Source: Blattamonas nauphoetae
Lineage: Eukaryota; Preaxostyla; Oxymonadida
Length of the DNA: 64,000 bases
Direction of reading: 5' to 3'
NCBI GenBank assembly: GCA_033064195.1
Contig: JARBJD010000025.1
Span: forward strand, 248,001 to 312,000
Shown: positions 1 through 11,000 of the stretch, piece by piece
How positions within the stretch are numbered: the first letter of the stretch is position 1
Layout of the letters: each line of letters starts with the position of its first letter
The notes under the pieces: model-generated
The model's input: the letters and a program-made list of their open reading frames with translations, nothing else
Told to the model about the DNA's origin: nothing
Database searches by the model: none
Position numbers and translations under genes: made by a program

Positions 1-2
1 TC

Positions 3-1184
3 AAACCCTCTCAGGAGGTGGAATTCCTCGGTTGGCGCATCAACTCTCGGAATCAATCGGTCAGCGTCACGGAATCAAGGCGGACGAAGTTACTAGCGAA
101 GCTGAGATCTCACACGATCAGTTGTCAACGGAGAGAACGGACGGCAGCCAAGAGTCTGTCCAGCCTCATCGGGTCACTCAATTTTCTTCGTACTTCAATA
201 CCGGAGACCAGCCTTTATCTCAGGAGGCATCATACTCTGCTGGCGGGAGCAGTTCGGAAGCGGGGATGGAGCACGGACATTACTCTGAATCCCCAGCTCT
301 TGGGCGAAACCCAGTTTTGGAAACGGCGCCTCCTTCTCAATCAGCCTCACTCATTCAGACCGACGGCGGCACAGGCGGCGATAACTACGGACGCCAGCCC
401 AACGGGGTGGGGCGCCACCCTTCAGCTGAACAATGGCACTCTCTACTTTCATGGGTTTTGGAGCGAGGGATCCCTCCTTCAGACGAGCAATTGGAAGGAG
501 ACGGCTGCCGTTGGTCAGGCTCTCAAGGCAGCGATGAAACACCTGAGGCACTCTCGGATCACATCAGTCTCTCTCCTCTCGGACAACACGGCAGCAGTAT
601 TCAATCTCCGGAGGCAAAGAGCAGGTCGTCCGCTCCTCAACATCACCAGGAGAGTCCTGAAGACATTCAAGAAGCACAACATCACCCTCCACTCGATCAA
701 CCACATCCCTGTGAAGAACAACGGGATCACGGACTCTCTCTCTCGCCTGCCCCCCCACGGCGAGTATCACCTCCTCCCTCAGGCGCTCCAAATGCTCCAA
801 CAAGAATGGAACTTCGTTCCGGAAATAGATCTGTTCGCGACAAGCAGGAACAGACAATGCAAGATGTTCTACTCTCTCTCAGAGGAGGAAGACGGAGCTG
901 GAAGAGGAGCTCTAACAATAGACTGGTCAGGGATGATGAATCTTCTGATCCACCCTCCGATTCTGCTGATCTCGAAAGTGGTGAGGAAGCTTATCCTTCA
1001 GAAACCGAGGAGAGCAGTACTGATTACTCCAGCATGGAAAGGCCAGCCATGGTCCGCTCTCCTATCCCGCCTCTCCCCCCTGCAGTTGGAGTTGGGGGAC
1101 TACGCCCTCCTGTCGGCGCTGGATCTTCCGCTCGCGGAAACGAAACTACCGCCCGGCAGGATTTTGGCCTCGTTGATCGAATAG
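3..1184 (+). CDS. DIRS RT (C-terminal part) plus RNase H, 5' truncated by the window edge
   Basis: The reading frame is open from the first bases. It begins with the reverse-transcriptase motif FLGWRI, followed by a thumb-like helical stretch (about residues 20-60), then RNase H with TTDASPTGWGA (first Asp), the Glu in NWKETAA, LLSDNTAAV (third acidic site) and a C-terminal region with NHIPVKNNGITDSLSR. After it comes EIDLFATSRNRQ, the segment typical of DIRS and related elements behind RNase H. The catalytic core of the RT lies upstream of the window. It would copy element RNA into DNA and remove RNA from the hybrid. The frame looks undamaged. Confidence 0.85.
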   Translation, partial: KPSQEVEFLGWRINSRNQSVSVTESRRTKLLAKLRSHTISCQRRERTAAKSLSSLIGSLNFLRTSIPETSLYLRRHHTLLAGAVRKRGWSTDITLNPQLLGETQFWKRRLLLNQPHSFRPTAAQAAITTDASPTGWGATLQLNNGTLYFHGFWSEGSLLQTSNWKETAAVGQALKAAMKHLRHSRITSVSLLSDNTAAVFNLRRQRAGRPLLNITRRVLKTFKKHNITLHSINHIPVKNNGITDSLSRLPPHGEYHLLPQALQMLQQEWNFVPEIDLFATSRNRQCKMFYSLSEEEDGAGRGALTIDWSGMMNLLIHPPILLISKVVRKLILQKPRRAVLITPAWKGQPWSALLSRLSPLQLELGDYALLSALDLPLAETKLPPGRILASLIE

Positions 1185-2650
1185 TCGGCAACTCGGACAC
1201 CAGTTCCTTCCCGAACTTCGATTCAGCCGGCGCAGGACCTCCCGTCGTTGGGAACGAACATACCGCCCGGCGCGACCCAGATACTGGTCCCATCTCGAAC
1301 CTCGATACAGTCGGCGCTGGAACTTCCGTCTTCGGAAACGAACATACCGCCCGACACGACCCCGGCATCAGTTCCTTCTCGAACTCCGATGCAGTCGGCG
1401 CTGGAACTCCCGTCATCGGGAACAAACATACCACCCGACACAACTCAGGCATCAGTTCCTTCCCGAACTGCGATGCAGTCGGCGCCGGACCTCCCGCTAC
1501 TGGGAACGACCTTACCGCCCGACAGACCCTGGACGCCCATCTCCAACCCGCCACTCACCCTCCGTCTCCGTTCTTTCGGGAACTTTGCGAAGCGGACGGC
1601 TGGGAGGAGGGTCTCATCAGTTTGGAAGAGAGGAGATTCAAGGCTCAGTCGAAATGGAGACGAGCGTGGCGTTTCTTCCACCAATTCTGTGTCAGCAAGA
1701 GCTACGAGGTGGCCTTCATCATCAATCCAAGCACGAACATCCAGAAAGTTCTCTCGGAGTTCGCCCTATATCTGCGGCCTATACTGAGGAACTCACCTCG
1801 CACCCCAGCCCAACTAGTGTCGAACGTGAAATCGAGCCTTCAGCTCTTTCACCCCTGCCTCGCGAACGACAAGACGGCCCTTCGTTCAATCCAGAAACTC
1901 CTATCGAGAGACACACCACTCGACACCCCACCGATGTACACTAACATTTGGAATATCAACAATCTCCTCCGCTGGACACAGCTGACAGCTCAGAGGGCGG
2001 CTAACGACCCAGAGCTCCACCAGACCAGGACCTTGATGTTAGTCCTTGCGTACACTTGCTGCCGACGTGAAGAGTTGACTAAACTCAAGTGGGATCGAAT
2101 CGAGTGGCCCTCTTCGGTGTTGGAAGGCACACCAGATCGGGCAGTACTATCTGTCAAACAGAAACAACATCAAGACGTATACCACCAGAAGTCTGTCTTC
2201 AATGAGGGCACTCCGAACTACTCCCCGTTCCTCGCTCTTCGCGCGCACCGCCTCAACGTCGACGCTGCGGCTCCTCGCCTCTCACCTCTGCCCTACTCAG
2301 ACTTGACCAACGTCTGGATCAACTTCACCACGGGCCAACCGCTGAACCAGCAGCGCATCGCAGAGAGGATAGCTGCAGCCTTCAGAGAGATGGGCCTCTC
2401 CTCCGACTTCCGCCCGTATTCCATCAAGCACGCTGCAATTAGCTATCTGCGTCTCAAGAGACATGTCAGCCTCAGGGTCCTGAATGCACACGTTGGCTGG
2501 AGCTCGGGCTCCACAGTCGCGGACAGATACTATGTCAAACCGATCCTGGATGGTTCTGACGACTTCACGCTCGTAGCGGCTTGGTGGCAGCCCCTGGAGG
2601 GGGGTCACGGTCACTCAATCGACAAATGTACACTCGACCCAATCCCTTAA
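1034..2650 (+). CDS. DIRS tyrosine recombinase (integrase)
   Basis: The frame is open back to base 32 but overlaps the RT/RNase H frame, as DIRS frames often do. The ATG at 1034 is the first good methionine; the true start is unknown. The N-terminal third is repetitive (84-bp units). From about base 1600 there is a helical core-binding region, then the catalytic domain: CCRREELTKLKW carries the first Arg, SIKHAAISYLRL holds the KHxxxxx box, and NAHVGWSSGSTVADRYY supplies the His/Trp and the terminal Tyr nucleophile. It would integrate circular DNA copies without target duplication. It is intact to the TAA, so the element may be young. Confidence 0.8.
   Translation: MERPAMVRSPIPPLPPAVGVGGLRPPVGAGSSARGNETTARQDFGLVDRIVGNSDTSSFPNFDSAGAGPPVVGNEHTARRDPDTGPISNLDTVGAGTSVFGNEHTARHDPGISSFSNSDAVGAGTPVIGNKHTTRHNSGISSFPNCDAVGAGPPATGNDLTARQTLDAHLQPATHPPSPFFRELCEADGWEEGLISLEERRFKAQSKWRRAWRFFHQFCVSKSYEVAFIINPSTNIQKVLSEFALYLRPILRNSPRTPAQLVSNVKSSLQLFHPCLANDKTALRSIQKLLSRDTPLDTPPMYTNIWNINNLLRWTQLTAQRAANDPELHQTRTLMLVLAYTCCRREELTKLKWDRIEWPSSVLEGTPDRAVLSVKQKQHQDVYHQKSVFNEGTPNYSPFLALRAHRLNVDAAAPRLSPLPYSDLTNVWINFTTGQPLNQQRIAERIAAAFREMGLSSDFRPYSIKHAAISYLRLKRHVSLRVLNAHVGWSSGSTVADRYYVKPILDGSDDFTLVAAWWQPLEGGHGHSIDKCTLDPIP
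1124..1530 (+). repeat. Imperfect 84-bp tandem repeat inside the recombinase ORF
   Basis: About four to five units encode variants of GNEHTARxDPGISSFSN followed by DAVGAGTP. Unit length is 28 codons, so the repeat keeps frame. It forms a low-complexity linker before the recombinase domain. Divergence between units is moderate, which suggests slippage or unequal exchange some time ago. Confidence 0.7.
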
Positions 2651-2822
2651 GGATATGCCTTTCTCATTCATTTCATTCATTATGTTCTCTCTTTGTGTTC
2701 TTTTCAAGACTCCCTGAAGAGAAGCCGAAGGTTTGGAATGCACCTACCGAAGGGGCGGTGCTTTCAACAAACCAAGGCTTCTCTTATTGTACCTGCTTCC
2801 ACAAGCCGCGAGGAGAGCAGAT

Positions 2823-4817
2823 TAGGCTTGTCTGACCGGCACTGACCGGTCAGTTTTCATCGAAAAGTACTGACGGTCACTGACCGGAGAAATTTCGGAA
2901 CCCACAATCGAGATTTACCATTATTCCGAAGTGAATTCAAGATGAACCGAGAATGAAGTCTTCTTCCTAATTTGTGACCGAAACCAGGAACGAGGTACTG
3001 AAATTACTCTATTCATGACAATTTCATCACAATCAACAGGAAAGAACGCTCAGACACCTGAAGTTAGAGTGAGAAGAGAAAAAGAGTGATCAATGGGTTC
3101 GATCCGACTGACTTTTCACCTACAAGTGTTTTCGTGAAAAATACGAGTTGAAAACAGCTTTTCAATTGGTATGATGACTATTTTTGAAGTGAGAGAATCG
3201 GAAAGCGTGAAAAACTGCCTCATCTGTCCGGTCGGTCTGTCGGGAGTTAATACCGAAAGGGCGTGCTTGTTCTTGTTTTGGAACGGCCCAGATTGGATGA
3301 TTGTGACAAAGAGGTTGGGAAAGAGGGAGAATCTTGATATTGTGACGGCGGATACATGTTTGGCGACTTGGGTGAGATGGTATCGAATTCAGATCTCATC
3401 ATCCCTACAAACTTCGTGATTCTCGGTCAGGACATCAATTTTGATGTTAGTCTCTTCTTTCTGTGGAAGGGCGTTCAGGAATATCAACGGGGTGAGTTGG
3501 TTGAAAAGTCTGGGTGATTCTTTCTAGAACAGTCCTCATTGAACCTGTAACGTTTCGGGTTCTCGGTTGAATTGTCGAATCAGCTTTTGCTGTCATCGGC
3601 AGCTTCGATGGGAGCTTCTTCTTCCATTTCAGGACTCTGTTCCAGATTTTGGTTGTCATTGAATAATAAAAATCCTAGATTCGACTTAACGAGATAATTT
3701 GTCGATCTGATACCACTTGACATCGATTTGATGCCAGTTGCTTAAGGAGGTCATCTTTTGTGCTAATGATTAATGCCCGTTCGGTTGGGAGTCCCTGCTT
3801 CTCGATTTTGACTTTGAAAACGTTTGTCATGACTGGAAGTTTCATGAACATGAGTGAGCACTTCTCTGGATCCACATAACTTCTAAATAAAGTGAGAATC
3901 AGAGCAGTTACAGAATCCTGGTTTGTGAATCTCTTCAAGTCATGTAAAGTGGATATGGTGGGATCGATTATGAGAAATGGAAGAGTAGAAGTGACGATGT
4001 GCATGTTGACGGTTCCGACATTCAAATTTTGCTGTTGGGGGAGCCAGGTATGGCAGGTGATAGCTGTGAATGCGTTGGGGAGAACAGAAGCTTGGGGAGG
4101 AATGAGACAGGTTAGTTCTTGCTCAACAGAAGTCAAAAGGTACATAGATCGAGGGGATATGGCCCAGACAATGTGGAAATAGGCCGAAACGATTGATTCA
4201 CTAAACCATGCTGGAGGATCACTGACGACATCGAATGGATTGTGCGACTGGAACTCGTTGGAGATACAAGTATATCGCAGGGATAGTGCTGAAGTTGGAT
4301 GTTCTTGTTGAGAAATAATGGAAGGAGGGAGAGAAGAGACTGTGTTTGGTTCATGTTCTGTGTCGAGTAAATAAGAGAAGAGCAGATGTTCATCGTCACA
4401 GTTCACTTTCCAACTAGGCGTTTTTCCTTCAGTAACAGCAGAGACTGATGGTGAGAGCTGTCCAGTTGCGATGAGACACTCTTCCAGTTCTCCTTTCTGA
4501 TTTGGGCTTCTTCTTGAACTTTGACCTCTTTTCGTTTCCTTTTGTGATCGACTTTTGCAACTGTGTTTCAAATTCAAGTCTTCGCTTAAGCCAACTTTCG
4601 CGAGACAGCCCAGATCAACCCGTCATTTCTTTCTAAATGCAGAACCACTTGAGAGAAGGCAGCCAAACGATTTCATTCAGCAAATGTTGACGTTTATATC
4701 TTCTAGCGTGCCAGTCTCACGTTCTTAACATGCGGCTTGATGGAGTAGTGAGATCTGACCCTTTGAAGAATTCGACACTGACACTGACCGGCACTTTTGG
4801 CCGGTCAGACAAGCCTA
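2823..4817. mobile_element. hAT-like TIR element (1995 bp) inside the DIRS element
   Basis: The two ends are exact inverted copies of TAGGCTTGTCTGACCGGC (18 bp). The element is flanked by the 8-bp direct repeat GAGCAGAT at 2815-2822 and 4818-4825. An 8-bp target duplication with TAGG-type ends is typical of hAT transposons. Subterminal CTGACCGG motifs are repeated. Its only sizeable ORF is not a recognisable hAT transposase, so it is probably non-autonomous. It sits in the 3' non-coding part of the DIRS element, after the recombinase stop. Confidence 0.85.
3675..4577 (-). CDS. Unrecognised 300-aa ORF carried by the hAT-like element
   Basis: A single uninterrupted reading frame. The N-terminus is basic and Ser-rich, followed by about 200 residues with globular composition, containing WFSESIVSAYFHIVW and later HIVTSTLPFLIIDP. 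The spacing recalls Ulp1-like cysteine proteases, which some plant transposons carry, but the expected His-Trp and catalytic Cys are not evident, so that idea is weak. No hAT dimerisation motif or zinc finger is seen. It could be captured host sequence. The ORF is well above chance length, but expression is unproven. Confidence 0.4.
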   Translation of the reverse strand: MNLKHSCKSRSQKETKRGQSSRRSPNQKGELEECLIATGQLSPSVSAVTEGKTPSWKVNCDDEHLLFSYLLDTEHEPNTVSSLPPSIISQQEHPTSALSLRYTCISNEFQSHNPFDVVSDPPAWFSESIVSAYFHIVWAISPRSMYLLTSVEQELTCLIPPQASVLPNAFTAITCHTWLPQQQNLNVGTVNMHIVTSTLPFLIIDPTISTLHDLKRFTNQDSVTALILTLFRSYVDPEKCSLMFMKLPVMTNVFKVKIEKQGLPTERALIISTKDDLLKQLASNRCQVVSDRQIISLSRI

Positions 4818-4825
4818 GAGCAGAT

Positions 4826-5439
4826 GCTTTCTCGAGTTCCTTTGGACTCTGTTCCTGGCAACTGGCGCAGTTTTTTGTTCCTCGTTGAGGATTTTCTGCG
4901 ATCAGACCATTAATAAATATTTTGCTTCCTTCCCGTCGCTCGCGACAGTCTCCATCACCTTTTGGTTTTTACCTAGGTGATTGGAATAAAGTAAGTATTG
5001 GAAACTTCCTTTAGCGAAGTGTTCTCCTTTGGTTCGATTCACATTGGTGGACCGAGCCCCATTACAAACTTACCCGGACCGATCTCCCTGAAGAGAAGCC
5101 TTGGTTTGTTGAAAAGGCGTATTTAGTGTCGTTGAGTCAATTTTCGATTGTCGAATACATTTCGAGGATCTTGCAGTCGTAGAGAGTATGAGAGGAACAA
5201 CAATGATGTCACCAACTGTCACTGAAGTGGAAAACAAAATAAGAACCATCAGGTTGGCCAGAAGGTAGATGAAATCAATCTTAAGTGATGGTTTGCTTCT
5301 CATGTGCACAAGGTTCACTTCAAAAACCCTTTGCTCTCGACGTATCTCCTACGCAGTCGATCTGACTCCATTCTCTGTAATATCTCCACTCCTGTAGAGA
5401 ATGTGACGGCAAGTTGTTCACATCGCAACACACAGCTCC
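4826..5439. other. DIRS 3' tail and adjoining DNA without a clear gene
   Basis: The first ~290 bases are DIRS 3' sequence ending in its inverted repeat. A minus-strand frame at 5070-5318 has a hydrophobic stretch (LLANLMVLILF) but overlaps the DIRS end and has no other support. No RNA gene is seen. Confidence 0.4.
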
Positions 5440-5940
5440 GTTCAATGAGTGCTACCGGGTAACAACCGAGATCTCATGAATGAGCTGATCGTTGGTTGAG
5501 AGAGTCGAGTGTGACGAAAGAACTGGATCGAAGAATGAGGAAACGACAAGACACACGTCAAACACAGAGTGGATACCTTGGTCATGGATGGAATGTGGAG
5601 TGCATCCAATTTCGACGAGATAAACGAGATGTGTTTCGAGACTGTCCAAAAGTTGAGTATGGGAAAGATAATCTGGTCACAATGCATCGTTCAGGGACAC
5701 CAGGAATTGTTTGGAGAGAGGACGGATGACGATGTGACAGTCAAAGACAGTCGCGTTGAGAACGACGAACCCAAAAGAGCAGACCATTTCTGGACGATTG
5801 GAGGCCATCCAAGAATCTGTTCGTCGGCACCAGCAATCAAAGCATTCCCAAAATCTGAGATGAGCTCGCAGAAAGAAGAATGGAGACATTCGAGAGAGGC
5901 AGCTTCGATGTGTCTTTTTAGAAGAAATCTATTTCAGCCT
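5440..5940 (-). pseudogene. Family B gene remnant, downstream of family A copy 1
   Basis: The block repeats behind almost every family A gene. In the minus direction it holds pieces of a helical protein: an ADEQI-like stretch, PEMVCSF/PIVQKWF depending on frame, then HLVYLVEIGCTPHS and IHSVFDVC. The pieces fall in different frames, so this copy is broken. The best-preserved family B copy is at 21174-22200. Function unknown. Confidence 0.5.
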
Positions 5941-5943
5941 GAC

Positions 5944-7005
5944 TCAATTCGATCCCAGCAGCTGTGAGATGGAGTGACAATAGGAAACAGGAAGGAAGCT
6001 ATAATATCCGCCCTCTTCGTGTTTCAGTGTCTTTTCGATTGTGTCTTCGAAGCCTTCCGAAAACAGAGCTTGCATCATCCGTTTCGCCGATTGGGACACT
6101 TCTGGGCCTTCATCCTCCCAATAAATCATCGATCGTCTGAGATCCGCGAGAATATCGCCCAGATATTTTCGATATTCGACGATCGATAGACAACTTGAGA
6201 ATGCCATCACTATCGGAGATGCGATAACAAATTCCAATGTTGGACGATGAAATGGGCCTATCTGAAGGAATGTGCCCAAAAGAGACATGAAGTTGTAAAA
6301 CAACGTTCCATAGAGGAAGGATCGATTTGAGATCAGAAACGTTCCAAATTGAGACGATGGAATCACGACCTTGTGCAAGATAATTTCAAGATGGTTGAAT
6401 GCGTCTGTTGAAGCTGTGATTCCAAGGTCACTGAGAGATGATGGATGAGCGAGCGAGAGAAGGCGTATGATTGTTACGGCCAGATTAATGATTATCGTTC
6501 TATTTTCAGAAATTGACAGTTTGTGAGGTTGCACTGTCGCGAATACATTTGTTATAAGATCTGATTCCACGAGATGAGTTCGAATCTTGACAGATGAAGC
6601 GGACACGACTGCGTTGAAGAACGACCACGCTGATTGATCGACCATAAACTGCGGAGAAGAGAGCAGAGTGACAACACTCTCAATAAAGCCAGAAGACGAT
6701 CCGTCTGAAGAGGGAACGAGGTCAGTCACGAGTTTCGCTGCAAATCGTTCATCTCCAGGTTTCGGTTCGAGGCTGTGCAAAAATCTGGCAGCTCTGTCCA
6801 GTAGGATAAGATCAAATGGATGTTCAGCTTTCACAACGGCGATAAATGAATTGTAAACCCTGCAGTTGTCCTGGAACGACAATTTGGAGTACGAATCGTA
6901 AGTCAGAAATAATTCACGTGATACACTCGAGGTGGAGTGAGATTCCTGTGGATGAGTATAAAAGACATCGAATGATGTTGTCAAGCGAGATGGCTTGCTT
7001 CCCAT
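5944..7005 (-). CDS. Family A protein, copy 1 (353 aa)
   Basis: An intact single-exon gene ending in TGA. Family landmarks in order: LSFQDNCRVYNSFIAVVKAE (residues ~42-62), the LDRAARFLHSLEP helix, KLVTDLVPSS, SGFIESVVTLLSS, LVESDLITNVFATVQPH, PSSQFGTFLISNR, PFHRPTLEFVIASPIVMAF and QSAKRMMQALFSEGFEDT. The regular amphipathic helices suggest an ARM/HEAT-like fold, but the family is not one I can name. No signal peptide or membrane segment. The start MGSKPS matches the short variable N-termini of other copies. It is one of the more divergent members. Confidence 0.7.
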   Translation of the reverse strand: MGSKPSRLTTSFDVFYTHPQESHSTSSVSRELFLTYDSYSKLSFQDNCRVYNSFIAVVKAEHPFDLILLDRAARFLHSLEPKPGDERFAAKLVTDLVPSSDGSSSGFIESVVTLLSSPQFMVDQSAWSFFNAVVSASSVKIRTHLVESDLITNVFATVQPHKLSISENRTIIINLAVTIIRLLSLAHPSSLSDLGITASTDAFNHLEIILHKVVIPSSQFGTFLISNRSFLYGTLFYNFMSLLGTFLQIGPFHRPTLEFVIASPIVMAFSSCLSIVEYRKYLGDILADLRRSMIYWEDEGPEVSQSAKRMMQALFSEGFEDTIEKTLKHEEGGYYSFLPVSYCHSISQLLGSN

Positions 7006-7302
7006 TGAGAAGCAGGAAGGATCCTCCCATTTTGAGTCACACCCGTGTTTAGAGCAAATTCACGACCCAAAAAGCAAATCAATCCTGATAGAATTCGGAA
7101 ATGTTCAGCTTACAAACTTGGGGAAGTGATGAATTGTGAGAATGAGATGAGATACGGTTAAATTGGGAGGACGATTTGAAATGTTTTCAGAGGGAGATGA
7201 CGAGAGATGACGAGATGAAACGAGAGACGAGAAGTGATGGCAGTGTGCAAGCAATGAAGAATGGGTGACCCCGATGACCAGCAAGAAGCACTTCGCCTTT
7301 CA

Positions 7303-7479
7303 AGTGCTGCCCACACAACTCCAACAGAAACAATCACAAAAGGACGACAGAATTGAGGGCTCACGGTACGGCACCTGTCCTGTCTCGATCTCCCACAACA
7401 ACAGACCAAGCTGAAAAAGCAGGCCTGCTCCTTTGTTGGTTGCCGATTTCTGTTCAGATTCGTTCTCCTCGCTTTCTTT
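7303..7479 (-). pseudogene. Protein-kinase-like fragment, downstream half, cut by a Mutator-like element
   Basis: The minus strand reads ...EENESEQKSATNKGAG then QLGLLLWEIETGQVPYREPS. LGLLLWEIETGQVPY is the subdomain IX region of protein kinases (D-x-S-L-G-x-x-x-W-E consensus). The piece joins exactly, through the target duplication that encodes KES, to the upstream piece at 11733-11830. The frame stops soon after, and no catalytic loop is found nearby. It is a remnant rather than a working kinase. Confidence 0.5.
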
Positions 7480-7590
7480 GGGTAGGTCTAGGCTCAGATC
7501 CGAAAAAGTCTAGACGCAGATCTGCAGATCCGTCTAGACGCAGATCTGAAAGTCTACACGCAGATCTGTCATTATTGTCTCAATTTTTCA
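7480..7590 (+). repeat. Left terminal inverted repeat of the Mutator-like element
   Basis: Contains tandem AGATCTG/GTCTAGACGC modules and mirrors the right TIR with a few substitutions. Such modules could serve as internal transposase-binding sites. Confidence 0.8.
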
Positions 7591-8097
7591 CTATAAAACA
7601 TCTAATATCAAAATAAGTGACGTGGAAAACGAAGAATGTGTTGGTGACCTCTCATTTTTTGAAATTGTTGCAGTAAAGTGAAATCAGAGTTGATCTCCCT
7701 CATCGAGAGAAGATGATTGTTCCGCACAAAGAATGACAGTGCCGCACCGAGGGAGGATCCAGTGCACAGATCTTCGCGGAGATTCTGGCAAGCCATGGCG
7801 ATGTGCTGTCTTCCAAAACTGATAGAACGCTTGTTCAGATTTTGTATCCAATCTTCAGCTTTTCCTCATTCTTCACAGTGAACGCGATTGTCGATGCAGC
7901 TGCAGTGTCAGAACCGCCTTTTCTCGTGTTCCTTCCACAACCTCCATCTTCAGATTGTCCATTGTGCTCGTCTGGCCTTCTCCTGAATCGTCTCCACTTT
8001 GAAACTTGTTTCCAGTGTCTTCTCTTCTTTCTTCAGATGTTCAAATCCAAAGTCCAGCGAAGAACACGGCAACTCCACCAGTCCACACACATCATTA

Positions 8098-11000
8098 TCA
8101 TCCCCATCGTCGTTCACTGTCAGCCCGTCCATCTCCCCAAAGAACAGATTCCGTTGCGCACGAGAAAAACGTCAGAGGCTCCAGCTTCGAGTCTCGTTCC
8201 AAATCATCTGATTCCAGGAACACAAGTGATCCGGTCGCATTCGAGTTGATTTCCATGAATGGTGAGCCTTGTGTTGTCGACAGAACTCCCCATGCTTCGA
8301 TGTAGAGCACTGTTCTGAGTGTCTCGTGAGTGAAACTCAGCTATTTGAATGGTGTGTCCACCAGCATCAGTGTGCTCCCTTCCTTGATCCATATCAGGCA
8401 GTGTAGAGAATCTCCCAGCTCCGTGTCTGTGTCTGTTCCAATGTGTCACTTTTCCCAGCGACAGGACACCAGTTTCCACAGACACGAATGTTTCCATCGT
8501 CGTCGCTGGGACCAGCTTAAAGATCATGTGCTTCAGTGTTGCTGTCTTCCCTTCAGCATTCACATCGATCCCAGCATCGCTCTTCTGAGTGATCGTCCGA
8601 ATTTCAGCCTCCGAATGCGACTGAATCACCTCTTCATGTGTTATTCGCATCGTTTTCAGCAATTCCGAGTTCGCCTGCGTCTGAACTTCCTCAAACTCGT
8701 TCGTCTCTGCCAAGCGATATCCTGAATCCAGCGATGAGCAAGTGAAGCGATACGACCCACAGTTCGGATGGGTGCTTGCCTCATTCACGCTTGCGTTCAG
8801 CAGGATGCGAATCTCAGGCGGCTCCAGAGAATACATCAGCACAGATCTAATCTGTGTGGATAAGAACGAGTCTTTCCATTGCGCTGCCTTGATCTGAGTG
8901 TGAAGACGTGATCCTGCAATGAAGATCTTTTCATTGTCTGTGCTCGAATATTCTCATTCGTCAAACGTTGTGTCGGTGAATGATATCGCTCCATTCGATT
9001 CGATCTTGATGATCTGTGTCACCGGAATCTTGTGTCTTCTCGACCATTATCAGATTCTTGAAGGTCACGTTGTTGAGAAGGATCTCGGGCTCGGCGTCTG
9101 TGAACAAACTCAGCAGCGGCTGGGCAAAGATTCCTTGATCTGCCAGCGATGAGTTGAACACGGTGATCTTGATTGTGATCGGCTGTGTTGTTGTTTTTGT
9201 CTAACTGTATTTGTATGTCATCGCGCTCATCGCCATAATTCCCATGTTGTCCAATACCACCCACTCTCCATCATTCTCCAGCGAGATCAGCGAGCATTGG
9301 GCCAACGGGATCACGTTTAATTTCGTCATTGTCATGGCTCCCTGGTTCTTTACTTTCTTCTCACTTTGTTCCTTTTCATCCTCCTGTTTCCCACACTCTT
9401 TCTCCTTCTTCAGTTCGGCTGCCATGTTCTGTTTGATGTTCTTTCTGAACATGGCGGTGTCGATGATTAGACATTGCTTGTCTTTGATGGCTGAATATGG
9501 ACCAAGTGGTTTTTCTCTTTTTCGTTTTGCTTCGCGTTGTTCCTCTTCCTTCCTTTTCTTCTCCATCTTCGCTTCATGTCGCTCCTTCTTTCGTCTTCGT
9601 GCTGCTTCCTGTTCTTCTCGCATCAGTTCTTCTTGTGCTCTTTCCTGTCGTCGAAGCTCGGCCAGTTTTGCTTCAATTTCTCGTCTTCTTGTCGAGGTCG
9701 TTCTTCCTCGTTTTCCCTTTCTTCTTCCTCTCTCTGGCGCTCCTCATCTTCCAATTTCGCCCTCCCCTCTTCTTCATCCTGAAGGCGTTTGAAATCTCTC
9801 TCCGTGACCGCTTCTTCCTCCTCAGCCTTCTCCCTTGCCAATCTCTCTGCTTCCTCGTTTTCCACTTCCTTCTCATCTTCTTCTCCTTTTTCCTTTTCGT
9901 CCACTCCTTCTTCTGATTCGTGAAAAGAATATTCCGAACCGAATATCTTCATCTTTGTATCCAGATTGCTGATTTGGAGTTGCTTCCCCTTCTTCCAATT
10001 TTGCCTCATCATCTTCTTCGACCACAACTTCTTTGTCGTTTTCTTACTCATTTTCGTCTTTTTCGCCTGATTCTTCCTTTTCAGCGTCAGAATTGGATTC
10101 GAAATCAGTACCACGCACCGATCCTACTTTTCCACATTCTGTTTCCCCACATGTTCGTGTTGTCACAATTTCGTTTTCATTTTCGTTGGTTTTTCATTAA
10201 TGCATTGATTTCTTGTCCAACTGAGGATCGAAGCTGTTGCCTTCCTCCATTCCATATTCTTGTTGGTCTTCAAACACTTCCTCCTGTCCATCTTGTTTTT
10301 CAGGTTTGTTTCTTCGAGGAAATCCAATTTTTCTTCTGAAGAGCGTGATTTCCGAGATTCGGAGCTTGATCTTTTGGATGTCCGATTGGATTTCGAACTC
10401 CGGGACGATTTATCTCCTTGAAATTTCTCCCGTGATTTGACTGAGTGTTTGCTGTCTTCTTCTTTTTCTGCTTCTAATTCTGTCCCTTCTACTTGTTCAT
10501 TGTCTTCAAATTGATCGTCTGTTTCTGCTTGTTCATCCACTGGTTCTACAAATTTCGCATCATCCTTATAATTTTGTTCATTTTCTTGCATCTCGTTTTC
10601 TTTATCGTTTGATTCTTCTTTTAGGTTCGTGCGCCAAATGAGCGCGTTTTGACTTCTGCTTCGATTTCTTCGTCTTCAACTTGGTCTTCTTCGAAATATT
10701 CCACTTCTTCAGCTTTTACATCATCTTCCTCCTGCAAATCTTCATGTTCAGATTCAGCTTGCTCATTTTCAGGACCGGCAGTGTTGGGATCTTGATCGTC
10801 GAGATGATCGTTTTCGACAACTTCATCATTCTTGTTTTCTTCCCCATGTGCATTCTGTTAAGATCCGGTATCTTCGCATATTTCTTCATACTGTTCCTCA
10901 GCATCTCTGTCTTCGCGTTCTGATTGCTCAAATTCTTGTAGGTTGTCATCGGCATCTCCATCGTCTTGTTCACCTCATCTTCAACTGCCTCTTCCTGTTT

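Larger units (their letters stand above)
1..5113 (+). mobile_element. DIRS-like tyrosine-recombinase retroelement, 5' end outside window, interrupted by a hAT-like element
   Basis: The order is reverse transcriptase thumb, RNase H, then a tyrosine recombinase in another frame, which is the DIRS arrangement; there is no DDE integrase. A direct repeat CTCCCTGAAGAGAAGCC lies near 2710 and again near 5085, and the sequence AAGAGAAGCCTTGGTTTG near 5091 is present in inverted form near 2766-2786. This fits a DIRS right inverted terminal repeat ending near 5113 plus an internal complementary region near 2710-2790. Bases 2823-4817 are a later insertion, so the retroelement itself is about 3.1 kb in this window. 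Its exact right edge is uncertain. Confidence 0.8.

Noticed and set aside
32-1033. N-terminal 334 codons of the recombinase frame
   Set aside because: They overlap the RT/RNase H frame, have low-complexity composition and no domain; a start near 1034 is more likely.
5569-5967. Plus-strand ORFs in the family B blocks (MVQKSRLGKIIWSQ type)
   Set aside because: Open in several copies, but composition is poor and the minus-strand pieces (YLVEIGC, ADEQ) are more protein-like and in the direction of the neighbouring genes.
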